Assembly (NCBI GenBank): GCA_965198495.1
Contig: CBDAPL010000001.1
Coordinates: forward strand, 2,976,001-3,040,000
DNA length: 64,000 bases
Direction: 5' to 3'
Origin: RH-AL1 sp965198495
Lineage (GTDB): Bacteria > Pseudomonadota > Alphaproteobacteria > Rhizobiales > Beijerinckiaceae
Of the stretch, positions 35,544 to 44,680 are shown piece after piece (the stretch's first letter is position 1; the number at the start of each line of letters is the position of its first letter). Below the pieces are notes generated by a model. That model saw nothing but the letters and a program-made list of their open reading frames with translations, was not told where the DNA came from and ran no database searches. The translations under genes and the position numbers were made by a program.

Positions 35544-37898
35544 ATGAGCGCCGCAACGCCAGTCAATTTCAGCAGCGAAGGCCATACCGGACCGCATCGC
35601 GTTGAAGCGTGGTCGGCGGCGATGAGGCTGACCGGCTTCCAGACGACCGTCGATGTCCGTGATCCCGGCTTCTACGGATCAATCGCATCCCGATCCTCGC
35701 CGCGCGGCATCGTCTTCTCTCGCGTGTCTTCGAGCGCCCAGCGCATATCCTTCGACGGCGCGGCAGCTAGCGGCATGCTCGTCATCTGCCTGCATCTCGA
35801 CGGGAGCGGCCATCTCGACGACGCCGCAAACCTCAACGCGCACGACGTCGTTTTCGCTCTGGCCTCCAGCGCCTTTTCGCTGGCCTTCTCCTCGCCGTTC
35901 CGCCAGCTGTTCGTCCGCGTCCCCTTGGAAACTCTGATCCTGCGGGTCAAGACGGTATCGATCCCCAAGGCCGTCCGCATTCAGGGCCGGAGCGGCCTGG
36001 GCTACCTCTTCTCGCGGTTCCTCGCGAATGTCTCCGAGACGATCGAGACGCTCGAGAGCGAAGACCTGCGACCGGTCGAGCACGCTCTTTCGGAGTTCCT
36101 CGTGTCGGTCCTCGCGCAGCAATCGACGAACGCGGTGCTTGCGGCAGGTACGGGCACCCAGTCGAGTACCCTGCACCGCATCTGCGAGCGAGTCGAAAGA
36201 AACCTCACCGTTCCCAACCTCACGCTGGCCGACATCGCCCGCGACGAGGGCGTATCCGTGCGCTACCTGCAGAAGCTGTTCGAGAACGCGGGCGAGAGCT
36301 TCACGCATTATCTCCGCGAGCGCCGGCTCGAACGATGTCGCTTGGACCTCTCGAACCCGCTCCATTCGGGTCTTTCAATCTCCGACATAGGCTTCAAATG
36401 GGGCTTTAACGACGCCGCCCATTTCAGCCGGAGCTTCCGCGACCGCTTCGGGACGTCGCCCCGCGCCTTCCGCAACGAGTCCGTCAACCGCCTGAGCGAA
36501 ATAGCGCCGCAGCAGGCCAAGCGCGGATGGCCGAGCGAGGCCCTGGAGAGCGGCGTGCGCTTTCGTTTGCCGTCCGGTGCGTCCGCCGACGTCGAGGGGG
36601 CGAGGTTGGCGCCCGCATCGGAGGATGCTTCGGCGCACCACCACCTCGCGGCCACGGACAAGAGCGTCCACTGGGGTTATTTCAGCAGGGCGCTTCCCCC
36701 CGTCCTAAAGATCAAGTCCGGCGACGTCGTCACCGTCGAGGTCCTGACGCAGCACGCCTACGACGACTACGAGCGCATGATCAAAGGCGATCCCGGACTC
36801 GAGAGCGTCTACAACTGGACCGCAGACGGCAAGAGCGTCAATCGCCGTGGCGCGGGTCCGATGGACGCCTCTGTCTACGGGCGCGGTGCTGGCGAGGGCT
36901 TCGGCGTGCACATCATGACGGGTCCCATCGCCGTCGAGGGGGCGATGCCCGGCGACGTGCTCGAAGTAAGGATTCTCGACGTCCTGCCCCGCCCCAGCAG
37001 GAACGAGGACTACCTGGGCCGCTCGTTCGGTAGCAACGCCGCCTCCTTCTGGGGCTTCCACTACGACGACCTCCTTACCGAACCCAAACCCAGGGAGGTC
37101 GTCACGCTCTATGAGTTCGACCTTCGCAAGGAGCGGCCCTGCGCATGCGCCGTCTATAGCTACCGCTGGACGCCGCAGACCGACCCCTTCGGTGTTGTGC
37201 ACAAAACGATCGACTACCCGGGCGTGCCCGTCGACCATTCGACGATTGAGAAGCGGCACGGGATCCTCAAGGGCGTCGAGATCCCGGTACGACCGCACTT
37301 CGGCGTGATCGGCACGGCCCCGCGCGAAGCCGAACTCATCGATTCCGTGCCACCCTCCTACTTCGGTGGCAATATCGACAACTGGCGCGTCGGCAAGGGC
37401 TCCAAGATCTTCCTGCCGGTGTCGGTGCCCGGAGCTCTCCTCTCGATCGGCGATCCCCACGCCTCGCAAGGTGATTCTGAACTCTGCGGCACCGCCATCG
37501 AATGCTCCCTGACGGGCATCTTCCAGATCGTGCTGCACAGGAAGGGCGACTTCGACAACACGCCCTTCGCCGACCTAAGCTATCCGCTGATCGAGACGCC
37601 GACCGAGTGGGTCCTGCTTGGCTTCAGCCATCCGAACTACCTCGCCGAACTCGGCGACAAGGCCCAGAGCAAGGTTTACGAAACAGGCTCGCTCGACCTC
37701 GCCATGAAGGACGCGTTCCGCAAGATGCGCAGGTTTCTGATGTCGGCGCGCGGCCTCAGCGAGGACGAGGCCATTTCGCTCATGTCAGTCGCCGTCGACT
37801 TCGGTGTCTCGCAGGTCGTCGACGGGAACTGGGGCGTGCACGCCATCGTCCGGAAGGAGCTCTTCGAGGACGCCTTCCTCTCGGGGATCGGCGACTGA
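35544..37898 (+). CDS. AraC-family regulator fused to formamidase/acetamidase
   Basis: A 784-residue two-part protein in one uninterrupted frame. Residues 1 to about 190 resemble the AraC-binding (cupin-like) sensor domain. Residues 209-312 are an AraC double helix-turn-helix (LTLADIARDEGVSVRYLQKLF, then ISDIGFKWGFNDAAHFSRSFRDRFGTSP). Residues from about 364 to the end form a full FmdA/AmdA amidase (HHHLAATDKSVHWGYF, GVHIMTGPIAVEGA, HFGVIGTAP, GDPHASQGDSELCGTAIE). The amidase hydrolyses formamide or short amides to acid and ammonia. It heads the nitrile/amide locus, so the same chain might sense, degrade and regulate. Its ATG overlaps no gene. Confidence 0.9.
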   Translation: MSAATPVNFSSEGHTGPHRVEAWSAAMRLTGFQTTVDVRDPGFYGSIASRSSPRGIVFSRVSSSAQRISFDGAAASGMLVICLHLDGSGHLDDAANLNAHDVVFALASSAFSLAFSSPFRQLFVRVPLETLILRVKTVSIPKAVRIQGRSGLGYLFSRFLANVSETIETLESEDLRPVEHALSEFLVSVLAQQSTNAVLAAGTGTQSSTLHRICERVERNLTVPNLTLADIARDEGVSVRYLQKLFENAGESFTHYLRERRLERCRLDLSNPLHSGLSISDIGFKWGFNDAAHFSRSFRDRFGTSPRAFRNESVNRLSEIAPQQAKRGWPSEALESGVRFRLPSGASADVEGARLAPASEDASAHHHLAATDKSVHWGYFSRALPPVLKIKSGDVVTVEVLTQHAYDDYERMIKGDPGLESVYNWTADGKSVNRRGAGPMDASVYGRGAGEGFGVHIMTGPIAVEGAMPGDVLEVRILDVLPRPSRNEDYLGRSFGSNAASFWGFHYDDLLTEPKPREVVTLYEFDLRKERPCACAVYSYRWTPQTDPFGVVHKTIDYPGVPVDHSTIEKRHGILKGVEIPVRPHFGVIGTAPREAELIDSVPPSYFGGNIDNWRVGKGSKIFLPVSVPGALLSIGDPHASQGDSELCGTAIECSLTGIFQIVLHRKGDFDNTPFADLSYPLIETPTEWVLLGFSHPNYLAELGDKAQSKVYETGSLDLAMKDAFRKMRRFLMSARGLSEDEAISLMSVAVDFGVSQVVDGNWGVHAIVRKELFEDAFLSGIGD

Positions 37899-38173
37899 GG
37901 GTCGAAGGTCGGTTACCACACAAGTAGAGCCTCGCGCCGAAGCGCCTCTTTCCAAGGCGGTTCGCATCGCATCGAAGCGAAAGGCCCTTAGCGCCGCCTC
38001 GGGGCTGAACGTTTGGACCGGAGCCGCACGAAGCTTAGGCAAGCTGAGGGGCCCGTCCTTGCAAACAGTCAGAGATTGTGCGCCGTGAGACAAGTCGTCT
38101 TATGTCAAATGCAAGTATGGTCCTTGCCATGGCGACGCGGAAGTGCCGCCACACGAAGACCAAGGAGCACTTG

Positions 38174-38398
38174 ATGACGCGCTCGTTCACCCAAGACGCT
38201 GCCTTCCTTCCGCCGCTCCTTCCGGCACCCATACCGATTAGGCAGATCCTGCCCTGGTTCGCGTTCGGGACGCTGATGTGCCTGCTGGCGATCTACTTCG
38301 TCGGCGCGGAGCAGGGTGCGACATCGCTCCTGACGGGAATGTACGTGCACGAGTTCCTCCATGACGGCCGGCATCTGCTCGGCTTTCCTTGCCACTGA
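38174..38398 (+). CDS. cbtB: Cobalt transporter subunit CbtB
   Basis: A 74-residue protein with one membrane helix (about residues 20-40, FAFGTLMCLLAIYFVGA) and the signature metal-binding tail VHEFLHDGRHLLGFPCH. ATG 38174 has AAGGAG 8 bases before it. CbtB normally works with the larger CbtA, which I do not find here. Its position ahead of a cobalt-type nitrile hydratase points to supplying cobalt to that enzyme and not to B12 synthesis; no B12-riboswitch-like box was seen upstream. Confidence 0.88.
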   Translation: MTRSFTQDAAFLPPLLPAPIPIRQILPWFAFGTLMCLLAIYFVGAEQGATSLLTGMYVHEFLHDGRHLLGFPCH

Positions 38399-38537
38399 CA
38401 GGACCTCCCGTGCAGCCACGTCCCCGTCTGCAACGGTAGCGGCCGACAAAAATCAAAGCCATTCCGGGGGCACGCCGCTTCCGGCGCAGGCGACGTGCGC
38501 CCGATCGCACCTTTTGGCATACCGGAAAGCAACAACG

Positions 38538-39719
38538 ATGAAGTATTCAAAACGCGATTTCATGAGGAACGCCCTCGCCACGGCGGCGGCGATCCCGGCC
38601 TCGGCACTCGGGTCGCGCGTCGCCTTGGCAGCCGAGCCGGTGACGGTCGGCATCCTCCACTCGCTGACAGGCAGCATCGCGATCGCCGAGATCGGCGTCG
38701 TCGATGCGGAGAAGCTCGCCATCGACGAGATCAATGCATCGGGCGGCGTGCTCGGTCGGCAGCTCCGGGTAGTCGTCGAGGATGGCGCCAGCGATTGGCC
38801 GACTTTCGCTGAAAAAGCCCAGAAGCTGATGGTAAGCGACAAGGCTTCGGCCGTTTTCGGTTGTTACACCTCAGCATCACGCAAGGCCGTCCTCCCGGTC
38901 TTCGAACGCTACAAGGGTCTGCTCTACTATCCCACGCACGACGAGGGCCTCGAGTTCTCCAAAAACATTATTTATACGGGCGCCGACGCGGTGCAGTCAG
39001 CCCTTCCCGCCATCGAGTGGATGATGAAGAACAAGGGCAAGAAGTTCTACCTGATCGGGTCGGACTTCATCTACCCGCGCACCACCAACCGCATCGCCCG
39101 GGCGAAGATCCTAAAGAGCGGCGGCACGGTCGTGGGCGAGGATTACTTCCCGCTCGGAAGCACCGAGTTCTCGTCGGTCATCAACAAGATCAAGGCGGCG
39201 CAACCCGATGCGATCCTGTCGACGATCGTGGGCGATTCTAACGTTTCCTTCTACAAGCAGCTCAACTCGGCCGGCATGACGTCCGCAGCACAGGCGATCG
39301 TGGCCCTCGCGGTCAGCGAGGAGGAGGCGATCGGGATCGGCGCCGAGAACCTCGTCGGCGTCAATTCCTGCATGGGATACTTCCAGAGCGTAGACAGCCC
39401 GGTAAACAAGAAGTTCGTGGCCGCGTTCAAGGCGAAGTATGGCGCCAATCGCGTCGTCGGCGACACTATGGAGGCCGGCTACCTCTCGGTCTACCTCTGG
39501 AAGCTCGCGGTTGAGAAAGCCGGCAGCTTCGACATCGAGAAGGTGGTCGCCGCCTCGGCCGACCTCGAGCTGACGGCTCCAGAGGGCAAGGTGCGCCTGC
39601 ATGCCAAGAACCACCGCCTGTGGAAGCATGCGCGCATCGGCAAGTTCAAGGACGATGGGCAGATCGAGATACTCTACGAATCACCGCTGATCGAGCCCGT
39701 GCCGTTCCCGAAGCTCTGA
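38538..39719 (+). CDS. urtA: Urea/amide ABC transporter substrate-binding protein (UrtA/FmdD-like)
   Basis: A 393-residue type I periplasmic binding protein. The N-terminus SKRDFMRNALATAAAIPAS resembles a twin-arginine signal with a KR pair, ending at about VALAAEP. The mature part begins VTVGILHSLTGSIA, as in UrtA and FmdD, and carries FGCYTSASRKAVLP and YYPTHDEGLE. It should bind urea or short-chain amides; the surrounding nitrile and amide enzymes make an amide the likelier ligand. ATG 38538 follows the CbtB stop by 139 bases. Confidence 0.88.
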   Translation: MKYSKRDFMRNALATAAAIPASALGSRVALAAEPVTVGILHSLTGSIAIAEIGVVDAEKLAIDEINASGGVLGRQLRVVVEDGASDWPTFAEKAQKLMVSDKASAVFGCYTSASRKAVLPVFERYKGLLYYPTHDEGLEFSKNIIYTGADAVQSALPAIEWMMKNKGKKFYLIGSDFIYPRTTNRIARAKILKSGGTVVGEDYFPLGSTEFSSVINKIKAAQPDAILSTIVGDSNVSFYKQLNSAGMTSAAQAIVALAVSEEEAIGIGAENLVGVNSCMGYFQSVDSPVNKKFVAAFKAKYGANRVVGDTMEAGYLSVYLWKLAVEKAGSFDIEKVVAASADLELTAPEGKVRLHAKNHRLWKHARIGKFKDDGQIEILYESPLIEPVPFPKL

Positions 39720-39729
39720 GAACCCGCCA

Positions 39730-39745
39730 CGCGACTCCGGTCGCG
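39730..39745 (+). other. Intercistronic hairpin after the binding-protein gene
   Basis: CGCGAC-TCCG-GTCGCG forms a 6-bp stem with a 4-base loop 11 bases after the stop, without a T-run. Such hairpins after binding-protein genes commonly stabilise that part of the transcript and lower expression of the downstream permease. Confidence 0.45.
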
Positions 39746-39781
39746 CGGTCCCGACGCCGATCTGAGACGGGGGGAAACGCC

Positions 39782-40684
39782 ATGACAGCCGATGTCCTAC
39801 TTACCCAGGTCTTCAACGGCCTGTCGCTATTCACCGTCCTCGCCCTCATGGCGCTCGGGCTGGCGGTCGTCTTCGGACTGATGGGCGTGATCAACATGGC
39901 GCACGGCGAGCTCATGGCGCTCGGCGCCTACATGACCTACCTGACGTCGGTCGTGTTCATCAGGTACCTTCCTTCGCTGATGGGCGCGTACTTCATCGTC
40001 GGGCTCGTCGTCGCCTTCCTCGCTACCGCTTTGGTAGGAGTGCTACTGGAACGCCTCTTGATCCGGCGGCTCTACAGGCGGCCGCTCGACACGATGCTAG
40101 CCACCTGGGGCCTGTCGCTGATCCTGCAGCAGGCTTTCCGGCAAATATTTGGGCCGATCAACGTCAGCGTCCCGACCGTCAGTTGGCTCCGAGGAGCCTG
40201 GAACCCGACGGCGGGACTCGCCTTCCCGCTCTCGCGCCTGTTCATCATCGTCATGACGCTGGCGGTTGCGGCGGGCGTCTACGCCTTCCTCTTCCATAGC
40301 CGCTGGGGCCTGCGCATCCGCGCCGTCACCCAAAACCGCGCAATGGCCGACGCTGCGGGCATCGACACCAGGCGCGTTGATGCCGTCACGTTCGCGGTCG
40401 GATGTGGCCTCGCCGGCATCGCCGGGAGCGCTCTCACGATGATCGCCTCCACTGGGCCGACGACGGGACAGCAGTACGTCATCGACACGTTCATCGTGGT
40501 CGTCTTCGGCGGCATCGAGAGCCTGACCGGCACATTCCTGTCGGCCTTCACGATCGCACAGATGCAGTCGTCGTTCGAGCTTTTCATGAGCGGCTCAATG
40601 GCTAAGGCGCTCGTGCTGCTGCTGGTCATCGTCGCCCTCTACTTCCGGCCGAACGGCCTCTTCGCACTCAAGGTCCGGAGGTAG
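39782..40684 (+). CDS. urtB: ABC transporter permease, UrtB-like
   Basis: A 300-residue membrane protein of the branched-chain amino acid/urea permease family, with about eight helices and the conserved GLMGVINMAHGELMALGAY. The ATG at 39782 follows a GGGGGAAA site. With the second permease and two ATPases it forms a complete importer. It ends one base before the next gene. Confidence 0.9.
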   Translation: MTADVLLTQVFNGLSLFTVLALMALGLAVVFGLMGVINMAHGELMALGAYMTYLTSVVFIRYLPSLMGAYFIVGLVVAFLATALVGVLLERLLIRRLYRRPLDTMLATWGLSLILQQAFRQIFGPINVSVPTVSWLRGAWNPTAGLAFPLSRLFIIVMTLAVAAGVYAFLFHSRWGLRIRAVTQNRAMADAAGIDTRRVDAVTFAVGCGLAGIAGSALTMIASTGPTTGQQYVIDTFIVVVFGGIESLTGTFLSAFTIAQMQSSFELFMSGSMAKALVLLLVIVALYFRPNGLFALKVRR

Positions 40685-40685
40685 G

Positions 40686-41840
40686 ATGGACGACCTCGCC
40701 CTCTCGACCACCGCGCCGGCCGCGCCGAAGACTGTCCCCGCCGTCCGCCGAAACCGGATCACCGCCGGGCGCCTGGTTGCGCTGCTCGACCGCTTCGCCA
40801 TCCCCATCCTCGCCCTCCTCCTCCTGGTGGCCATACCGATGCTGTCGGGTCCGTTCCGGCTTGGACTCTTCGGCAAGTACCTGAGCTTCTCCTTCTGCGC
40901 GGTGGGTCTTGTCCTAGCGTGGGGCTACGGCGGCATCCTGAGCCTTGGACAAGGCATCTTCTTCGGCCTGGGAAGCTACCTCATCGCGATGTTCATGAAA
41001 CTCGAGGCGACATCGGCAGACCCAGCCGCGGCCGTCTTCAACGCTAACGGCCCGCCGGTTCCGGACTTCATGACTTGGAACAGCGTCGACACGCTGCCAT
41101 GGTGGTGGGTCCCGTTCGAACATCTGTGGTTCGCGCTGGCGGCGCTGGTGATCCTGCCGGCCGGCCTAGCGTTCACACTCGCCTACGCCAACTTCCGCAA
41201 GCGGGTCGGGAGCGTCTACTTCTCGATCGTCACCCTCGCGCTCGCCGGCATCATGTCCATCGTGATCATCGGCCAGCAGGGCTACACGGGTGGCATCAAC
41301 GGCATCACGAATCTGACCACCTTCGCCGGCTACGACATCCAGAGCGATGGGGCCGTGTACACGATGTACTACCTCACCGCGATCCTGCTGATCGCCTGTG
41401 TGCTGGCCGGCCGCTTCGTCCTGAAAAGCCGCTTTGGCAAGGTGCTGATCGCGATCCGCGACCGCGAAGACCGCATCCGCTTCTCTGGCTACGACCCCGC
41501 GCTCTTCAAGGGGACGGTGTTCGCGATCGCTGCCCTGTTCTCGGCGATCGGCGGTGCGCTCTTCACATTGCAGGTCGGCTTCGCATCGCCCTCCGTGAGC
41601 GGGATCGTCCCTTCGATCGAGATGGTCGTCTACGCCGCCGTCGGCGGCCGCCTTTCGCTCGTTGGTGCCGTCTACGGGACGCTGCTCGTCAGCTTGGCGA
41701 GGAGCCTTCTATCGGAACAGTTCGCGAGCTTCTGGATGTACTTCGTCGGCGCCCTGTTCATCATCGTGACGATATTCCTGCCCGCCGGTCTTGCCGGTGT
41801 GCTCGAGGGCTTCCGCGGCGCGCGGGGTCCGAAGGAATGA
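40686..41840 (+). CDS. urtC: ABC transporter permease, UrtC-like
   Basis: A 384-residue membrane protein, the second permease of the importer, with about ten helices and the family core AWGYGGILSLGQGIFFGLGSY. A longer N-terminal cytoplasmic segment precedes the first helix. Its stop overlaps the start of the first ATPase (ATGA at 41837-41840). Length and order match urtC/fmdF systems. Confidence 0.9.
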   Translation: MDDLALSTTAPAAPKTVPAVRRNRITAGRLVALLDRFAIPILALLLLVAIPMLSGPFRLGLFGKYLSFSFCAVGLVLAWGYGGILSLGQGIFFGLGSYLIAMFMKLEATSADPAAAVFNANGPPVPDFMTWNSVDTLPWWWVPFEHLWFALAALVILPAGLAFTLAYANFRKRVGSVYFSIVTLALAGIMSIVIIGQQGYTGGINGITNLTTFAGYDIQSDGAVYTMYYLTAILLIACVLAGRFVLKSRFGKVLIAIRDREDRIRFSGYDPALFKGTVFAIAALFSAIGGALFTLQVGFASPSVSGIVPSIEMVVYAAVGGRLSLVGAVYGTLLVSLARSLLSEQFASFWMYFVGALFIIVTIFLPAGLAGVLEGFRGARGPKE

Positions 41841-42577
41841 ACCGCGCCCTCATCCTCCAGGTCGATGGCCTCAGCGTCTCGTTCGACGGATTCAAGGCCG
41901 TCGACGCCCTGAACTTTTACGTCGAGGAGCAGGAATTGCACGTCGTCATCGGTCCCAACGGCGCCGGCAAGACGACGCTGCTTGACATGATCTGCGGCAA
42001 GACCCGACCGGATGCGGGAACGATCGTCTTCAAAGGCTTGAACCTCGAGAAGATGATGGACTACCAGATCACCCGCGCCGGCGTCGGCCGCAAATTCCAG
42101 AACCCGCTCGTCTACGAGGATCTCACAGTGCAGGAGAACCTCGAGATCTCGTATCCGAAGAAGCGGAGCGTCCTCGGCTGCCTCTTCTTCAAGCGCGACG
42201 CCGACGTCCGCGAGGAGATCGCGCGTGTCGCCGACATGATCTTCCTGTCCGACCGGATGCATCGCAAGTCCGCGCACCTGTCGCACGGACAAAAGCAGTG
42301 GCTCGAGATCGGGATGCTGCTGATGCAGGATCCGCAGCTTTTGCTGCTCGACGAGCCCGTTGCCGGAATGAGCGCGCGCGAACGCGATCTGACCGGCGAG
42401 CTCCTGCGAAAGGTCGCGAAGGGCCGCTCTGTGGTGGTCATCGAGCACGACATGCACTTTGTCGAGGCGATCGCCGACAAGGTGACCGTGCTGCATCAGG
42501 GGAAGAAGCTGGCTGAAGGGTCGATGCAGCACGTGCAAAGCGATCCCCGCGTCATCGATGTCTACCTGGGACATTGA
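41837..42577 (+). CDS. urtD: ABC transporter ATP-binding protein, UrtD-like
   Basis: A 246-residue ATPase with Walker A GPNGAGKTT, the signature LSHGQKQWLEIGM in place of LSGGQ, Walker B LLLLDEPVAGM and the switch histidine in VVIEHDM. It matches the first ATPase of LivG/UrtD-type importers. It is coupled to the permease by ATGA overlap and ends 2 bases before urtE. An upstream in-frame extension belongs to the permease gene. Confidence 0.9.
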   Translation: MNRALILQVDGLSVSFDGFKAVDALNFYVEEQELHVVIGPNGAGKTTLLDMICGKTRPDAGTIVFKGLNLEKMMDYQITRAGVGRKFQNPLVYEDLTVQENLEISYPKKRSVLGCLFFKRDADVREEIARVADMIFLSDRMHRKSAHLSHGQKQWLEIGMLLMQDPQLLLLDEPVAGMSARERDLTGELLRKVAKGRSVVVIEHDMHFVEAIADKVTVLHQGKKLAEGSMQHVQSDPRVIDVYLGH

Positions 42578-42579
42578 CC

Positions 42580-43269
42580 ATGCTTGAGATTGCCGGCCTC
42601 AACGTGTTCTACGGCGAAAGCCACATCCTCCACGACGTCGGCTTCGAGGTCGCGGCCGGCGAAACCGTCGCGGTGATGGGCCGCAACGGGATGGGCAAGA
42701 CGACGCTGCTGAAGGCGCTGATCGGAATGCTCCCGGCGCGAACGGGCACCATCACGCTCGGACGCCACGACATCGCGAGCAAGCGCAGCTGCGAGAGGGT
42801 CGCGGCCGGCTTCGGCTTCGTGCCGCAGGGACGCATGGTCTTTCCCTACCTCACGGTGGAGGAGAACATCCTGAGCGGCATGGACCGCGTTAGGAACGCG
42901 CGCATTCCGGATTACGTCTACGACGCGTTCCCGGTGCTGCACGAGATGCGCAAGCGCCGCGGCGGTAACCTGTCGGGCGGCCAGCAGCAGCAGCTGGCGA
43001 TCGCCAGGGCGCTGGTCTCCAACCCCAAGGTCCTCATCCTCGACGAGCCAACGGAGGGCATCCAACCTTCCATCATCAAGGAGATTGCGCGCACGCTGAA
43101 CCGCCTCAAGAACGAGCGCGACTTCGCGCTCGTGGTGTCGGAGCAGGTACTGTCCTTCACCCTCGAGATCGCTGACAGATTTCTGATCATCGAGAAGGGG
43201 CGCATTGTCCACGCCGAGGCGCGTGCCACCGTGGACGCCGCCCGCATCACCCAGTACCTTACGATCTGA
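42580..43269 (+). CDS. urtE: ABC transporter ATP-binding protein, UrtE-like
   Basis: A 229-residue LivF/UrtE-type ATPase: Walker A GRNGMGKTT, signature LSGGQQQQLAIARAL, Walker B VLILDEPTEGI. A glutamine-rich signature tail is usual for this subgroup. It completes the five-gene importer and is followed after 21 bases by nitrile hydratase, with GCAGGAG before the next start, so transport and enzyme genes share one transcript. Confidence 0.9.
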   Translation: MLEIAGLNVFYGESHILHDVGFEVAAGETVAVMGRNGMGKTTLLKALIGMLPARTGTITLGRHDIASKRSCERVAAGFGFVPQGRMVFPYLTVEENILSGMDRVRNARIPDYVYDAFPVLHEMRKRRGGNLSGGQQQQLAIARALVSNPKVLILDEPTEGIQPSIIKEIARTLNRLKNERDFALVVSEQVLSFTLEIADRFLIIEKGRIVHAEARATVDAARITQYLTI

Positions 43270-43290
43270 CGAAGGCAGGAGATCTTCACG

Positions 43291-43980
43291 ATGAACGGGA
43301 TCCACGACGTCGGCGGCATGCATGGTTTGGGACCCACCGTGCCCGAGCCCAACGAACCGCCCTTCCACGCGGCCTGGGAGGGCCGCATGCACGGCATCGC
43401 GGTGACCTGCCAGATCAGCGGCATCAACGCGACGCCCGAGCAGCGCGCGACGATCGAGCGGATGCCGCCCAAGCTTTACCTCGAGACGAGCTACTACGAG
43501 AAGTGGCTTTACGCTTACGAGAAGATCCTGGATTCCAAGGGGATCATCACGACCGCCGACATCGACCGCCGCGTCGCCGAACAGGCGGCCGCCGCGATGC
43601 CGGAGCATCCGCAGCTTCCCGTCGACCCGACCCCGTATGCCGCGAAAGTCCGCCATGTGCTTATGAACGGCACGCCGCACGATCGACCGCTGGATCGCCC
43701 CGCGCTTTTCCGGGTGGGCGACAAAGTCCGGGCGAAGAACCTTAATCCAACGACCCACAACCGGCTCCCCGGCTTCACGAAAGGCAAGGTCGGGACGATC
43801 GACATCTACCACGGCGCCCACCTCAGCCACGAGCCGCTGTCGACCAGCGACGAGGAAGTACCAGAGCACATCTACGCCGTGCGCTTCGATGCGGTCGAAC
43901 TCTGGGGACCGTCGGCGGAAGCGCCGGACGACGTCGTCTACGTCGACCTGTTCGAGCACTACCTCGAAGCGGCGACGTGA
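43291..43980 (+). CDS. nthB: Nitrile hydratase subunit beta
   Basis: A 229-residue protein starting MNGIHDVGGMHG, the diagnostic N-terminus of nitrile hydratase beta. The C-terminal SH3-like domain (FRVGDKVRAKNLNP, RLPGFTKGKVGTID, YAVRFDAVELWG) is also present. It wraps around the alpha subunit and holds the metal centre. Beta before alpha, then the accessory gene, is the order typical of cobalt-type enzymes. Confidence 0.94.
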   Translation: MNGIHDVGGMHGLGPTVPEPNEPPFHAAWEGRMHGIAVTCQISGINATPEQRATIERMPPKLYLETSYYEKWLYAYEKILDSKGIITTADIDRRVAEQAAAAMPEHPQLPVDPTPYAAKVRHVLMNGTPHDRPLDRPALFRVGDKVRAKNLNPTTHNRLPGFTKGKVGTIDIYHGAHLSHEPLSTSDEEVPEHIYAVRFDAVELWGPSAEAPDDVVYVDLFEHYLEAAT

Positions 43981-44002
43981 ACACAGAAAGGAGAAGTCCG
44001 AA

Positions 44003-44680
44003 ATGTCCAACAATCATGACTTGATCGACGCCCATGGCCACACTCACGGCCACAAGCACGGCGACCACTACCACACCTGGGTTGCCCCCTCGGAGATCGA
44101 GGCGCGCGTACGCGCCTTCGAGTCTCTCCTCGTCGAGAAGAACATCACGACCCACGACGCCATAGACACGCTGGTCGCGACGTTCGAAAACGACCTCGGT
44201 CCGATGCACGGCGCCCGCGTCGTCGCCAAGGCGTGGACCGATCCCGACTATCGGCGACGGCTGACCGAGGACGGGACCTCGGCCATAGCCGAACTCGGAT
44301 ATCGCGGCCTGCAGACCGAACACGTGAAGGCGCTGTTCGATACGCCGAACGACCATCACATGTGGGTCTGCACGCTGTGTTCGTGCTTTCCTTGGACCCT
44401 GCTCGGTATCCCGCCCGTGTGGTTCAAGTCGGCACCCTACCGCGCGAAGGTGGTCAGCCATCCACGCGAGGTGCTGCGGGACTTCGGCTATGACCTGCCC
44501 GCGCACGTGAAGGTCCACGTCTGGGATACGAGCGCCGAACAGCGCTACCTCGTCGTGCCGCTGAAGCCCGAAGGCACCGACGACCTCGGAGAGGAGGACC
44601 TGGCGCAGTTCGTGACGCGTGACTCGATGATCGGTACCGGGCTGCCTCTCACCAGGGCCGATTGGGAGGCGCGCCGATGA
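44003..44680 (+). CDS. nthA: Nitrile hydratase subunit alpha, cobalt type
   Basis: A 225-residue catalytic subunit. The metal-claw motif CTLCSC lies at residues 123-128; Thr at position 2 is the hallmark of the cobalt form (Ser marks iron). Two of the cysteines are oxidised to sulfinic and sulfenic acid in the family. The N-terminus carries an unusual histidine-rich stretch at residues 11-24 (HGHTHGHKHGDHYH), which may bind metal during maturation. It hydrates nitriles to amides. The ATG at 44003 has AAAGGAG ahead; its stop overlaps the next gene. Confidence 0.95.
   Translation: MSNNHDLIDAHGHTHGHKHGDHYHTWVAPSEIEARVRAFESLLVEKNITTHDAIDTLVATFENDLGPMHGARVVAKAWTDPDYRRRLTEDGTSAIAELGYRGLQTEHVKALFDTPNDHHMWVCTLCSCFPWTLLGIPPVWFKSAPYRAKVVSHPREVLRDFGYDLPAHVKVHVWDTSAEQRYLVVPLKPEGTDDLGEEDLAQFVTRDSMIGTGLPLTRADWEARR

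Noticed and set aside
37899..38173. Possible cobalamin riboswitch before cbtB
   Set aside because: I looked for the conserved B12-box core and saw no match; a covariance-model scan would be decisive.
38512..38537. Sigma54-like promoter before the amide-binding protein gene (TTTTGGCATACCGGAAAGC)
   Set aside because: The GG and GC elements are 11 bases apart in place of 10 and the -12 part lacks TTGC.
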